A stretch of DNA of 64,000 nucleotides from an uncultured Alphaproteobacteria bacterium (GTDB lineage: Bacteria > Pseudomonadota > Alphaproteobacteria > HIMB59). The stretch is from contig CABYQR010000002.1 in the NCBI GenBank assembly GCA_902521155.1, positions 1 through 64,000 of the forward strand, in the 5' to 3' direction. Both the position numbers and the translations under genes were made by a program. This document shows, in pieces, positions 63,894 to 64,000 of this stretch; within the stretch, counting starts at the first letter, position 1, and every line of letters begins with the position of its first letter. The notes beneath the pieces were generated by a model. The model did not search any database, was not told the origin of the DNA, and was given only the letters and a program-made list of their open reading frames with translations.

Positions 63894-64000
63894 TTATCTT
63901 AGTCAATATATCCTGAATATTTTTTGAATTTAAACCTTTAATTTGTAAAAGTTCGTCGCGAGAGGCTTGCTTCAAATTTTGCACATTTCCAAAAAAATTA
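63886..64000 (-). CDS. uvrC: Excinuclease ABC subunit C, 3' end only
   Basis: This partial gene is absent from the ORF track. Hand translation of the last 38 codons gives FFGNVQNLKQASRDELLQIKG and then LNSKNIQDILTKI before TAA. This fits the C-terminal helix-hairpin-helix of UvrC, which makes the 5' incision in nucleotide excision repair, and uvrC upstream of pgsA is a standard arrangement. Everything else lies beyond the window. Confidence 0.82.
   Translation of the reverse strand, partial: NFFGNVQNLKQASRDELLQIKGLNSKNIQDILTKING

Overview
The window is a 64 kb piece of a very AT-rich (roughly 30% GC by eye), tightly packed alphaproteobacterial chromosome. Signs of the class are the ctaC-ctaD-ctaB-(coxF)-ctaG-coxC-SURF1 operon followed by thrC and an M16 processing-type peptidase, a petABC bc1 operon, an F0 operon with both b and b' subunits separate from F1, a CcrM-type GANTC methyltransferase beside rnhB, a COQ9-like gene, and the mutY/DUF721/dsbA/smc block. 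Low GC, short proteins and almost no intergenic DNA suggest a streamlined marine lineage such as SAR11, HIMB59/AEGEAN-169 or relatives. That placement is inference and was not tested. Biosynthetic genes (thrB, thrC, purD, ilvE, proC, moaB/D/E) suggest a free-living cell. TGA is used as a stop, so the code is standard.

Layout. 1-1.75 kb (-): an iron-type ABC permease cut by the window edge, and a LysE/RhtB exporter. 1.9-8.4 kb (+): tRNA-Leu(CAA), a flavin reductase, ribF, ileS, lspA, a DUF3035-like lipoprotein, a frameshifted pgi and a small membrane protein. 8.4-10.3 kb (-): rsmD, an rluB-like gene and a PuuD-type amidohydrolase, with tadA, purD and xseA following on alternating strands. 13.3-19.6 kb (-): a lipid A/Kdo block (msbA-like, DUF374, waaA, lpxK, lpxL) headed by ubiA. 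19.6-29.9 kb (+): rsmE, the aa3 oxidase with its assembly genes, an M32 peptidase, thrC and an M16 peptidase. 29.9-37.7 kb: rnhA, thrB, an orphan lipoprotein, the F0 operon, smc, a DsbA-like protein and DUF721. 37.7-48.7 kb: mutY, ccrM, rnhB, moaB, a lytic transglycosylase, a degenerate family-4 UDG, a TPR protein, ispE, tRNA-Gln(TTG), an ABC-F ATPase, a short CCA-type nucleotidyltransferase and trmL. 48.8-51.3 kb (+): petABC. 51.3-57.1 kb (-): ychF, pth, rplY, prs, pgeF, a NDUFAF7-type methyltransferase and lgt. 57-64 kb: YbjN, proC, a COQ9-like protein, csaA, an EnvZ/OmpR-type pair with a MarR-like protein, ilvE, moaE, moaD, pgsA and the 3' end of uvrC.

The respiratory genes form one functional set: the bc1 complex (petABC) passes electrons through cytochrome c to the aa3 oxidase, whose haem and copper centres need ctaB, ctaG and SURF1, and the F0 sector uses the resulting proton gradient. 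A second set builds the outer envelope (lpxK, lpxL, waaA, msbA-like, lgt, lspA, lytic transglycosylase).

I saw no CRISPR array, insertion sequence, prophage or defence island; this is core genome. The most unusual signals are structural. All ten convergent junctions lie between a 24-nt overlap and a 4-nt gap, and four share a single TTAA holding both stop codons. Four divergent pairs overlap at their start codons, two of them at a CATG. Eight same-strand pairs overlap by exactly 8 nt (ATGNNTAA or ATGNNTGA). Gene-level oddities are the frameshifted pgi, a UDG homologue that has lost its catalytic motifs, a head-and-neck-only CCA-type enzyme, a short SMC, and two GANTC sites in the 60-bp ccrM leader. 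No stretch above 300 bases lacks a gene; the longest, 57100-57329, is 230 bases and may hold a small ORF.
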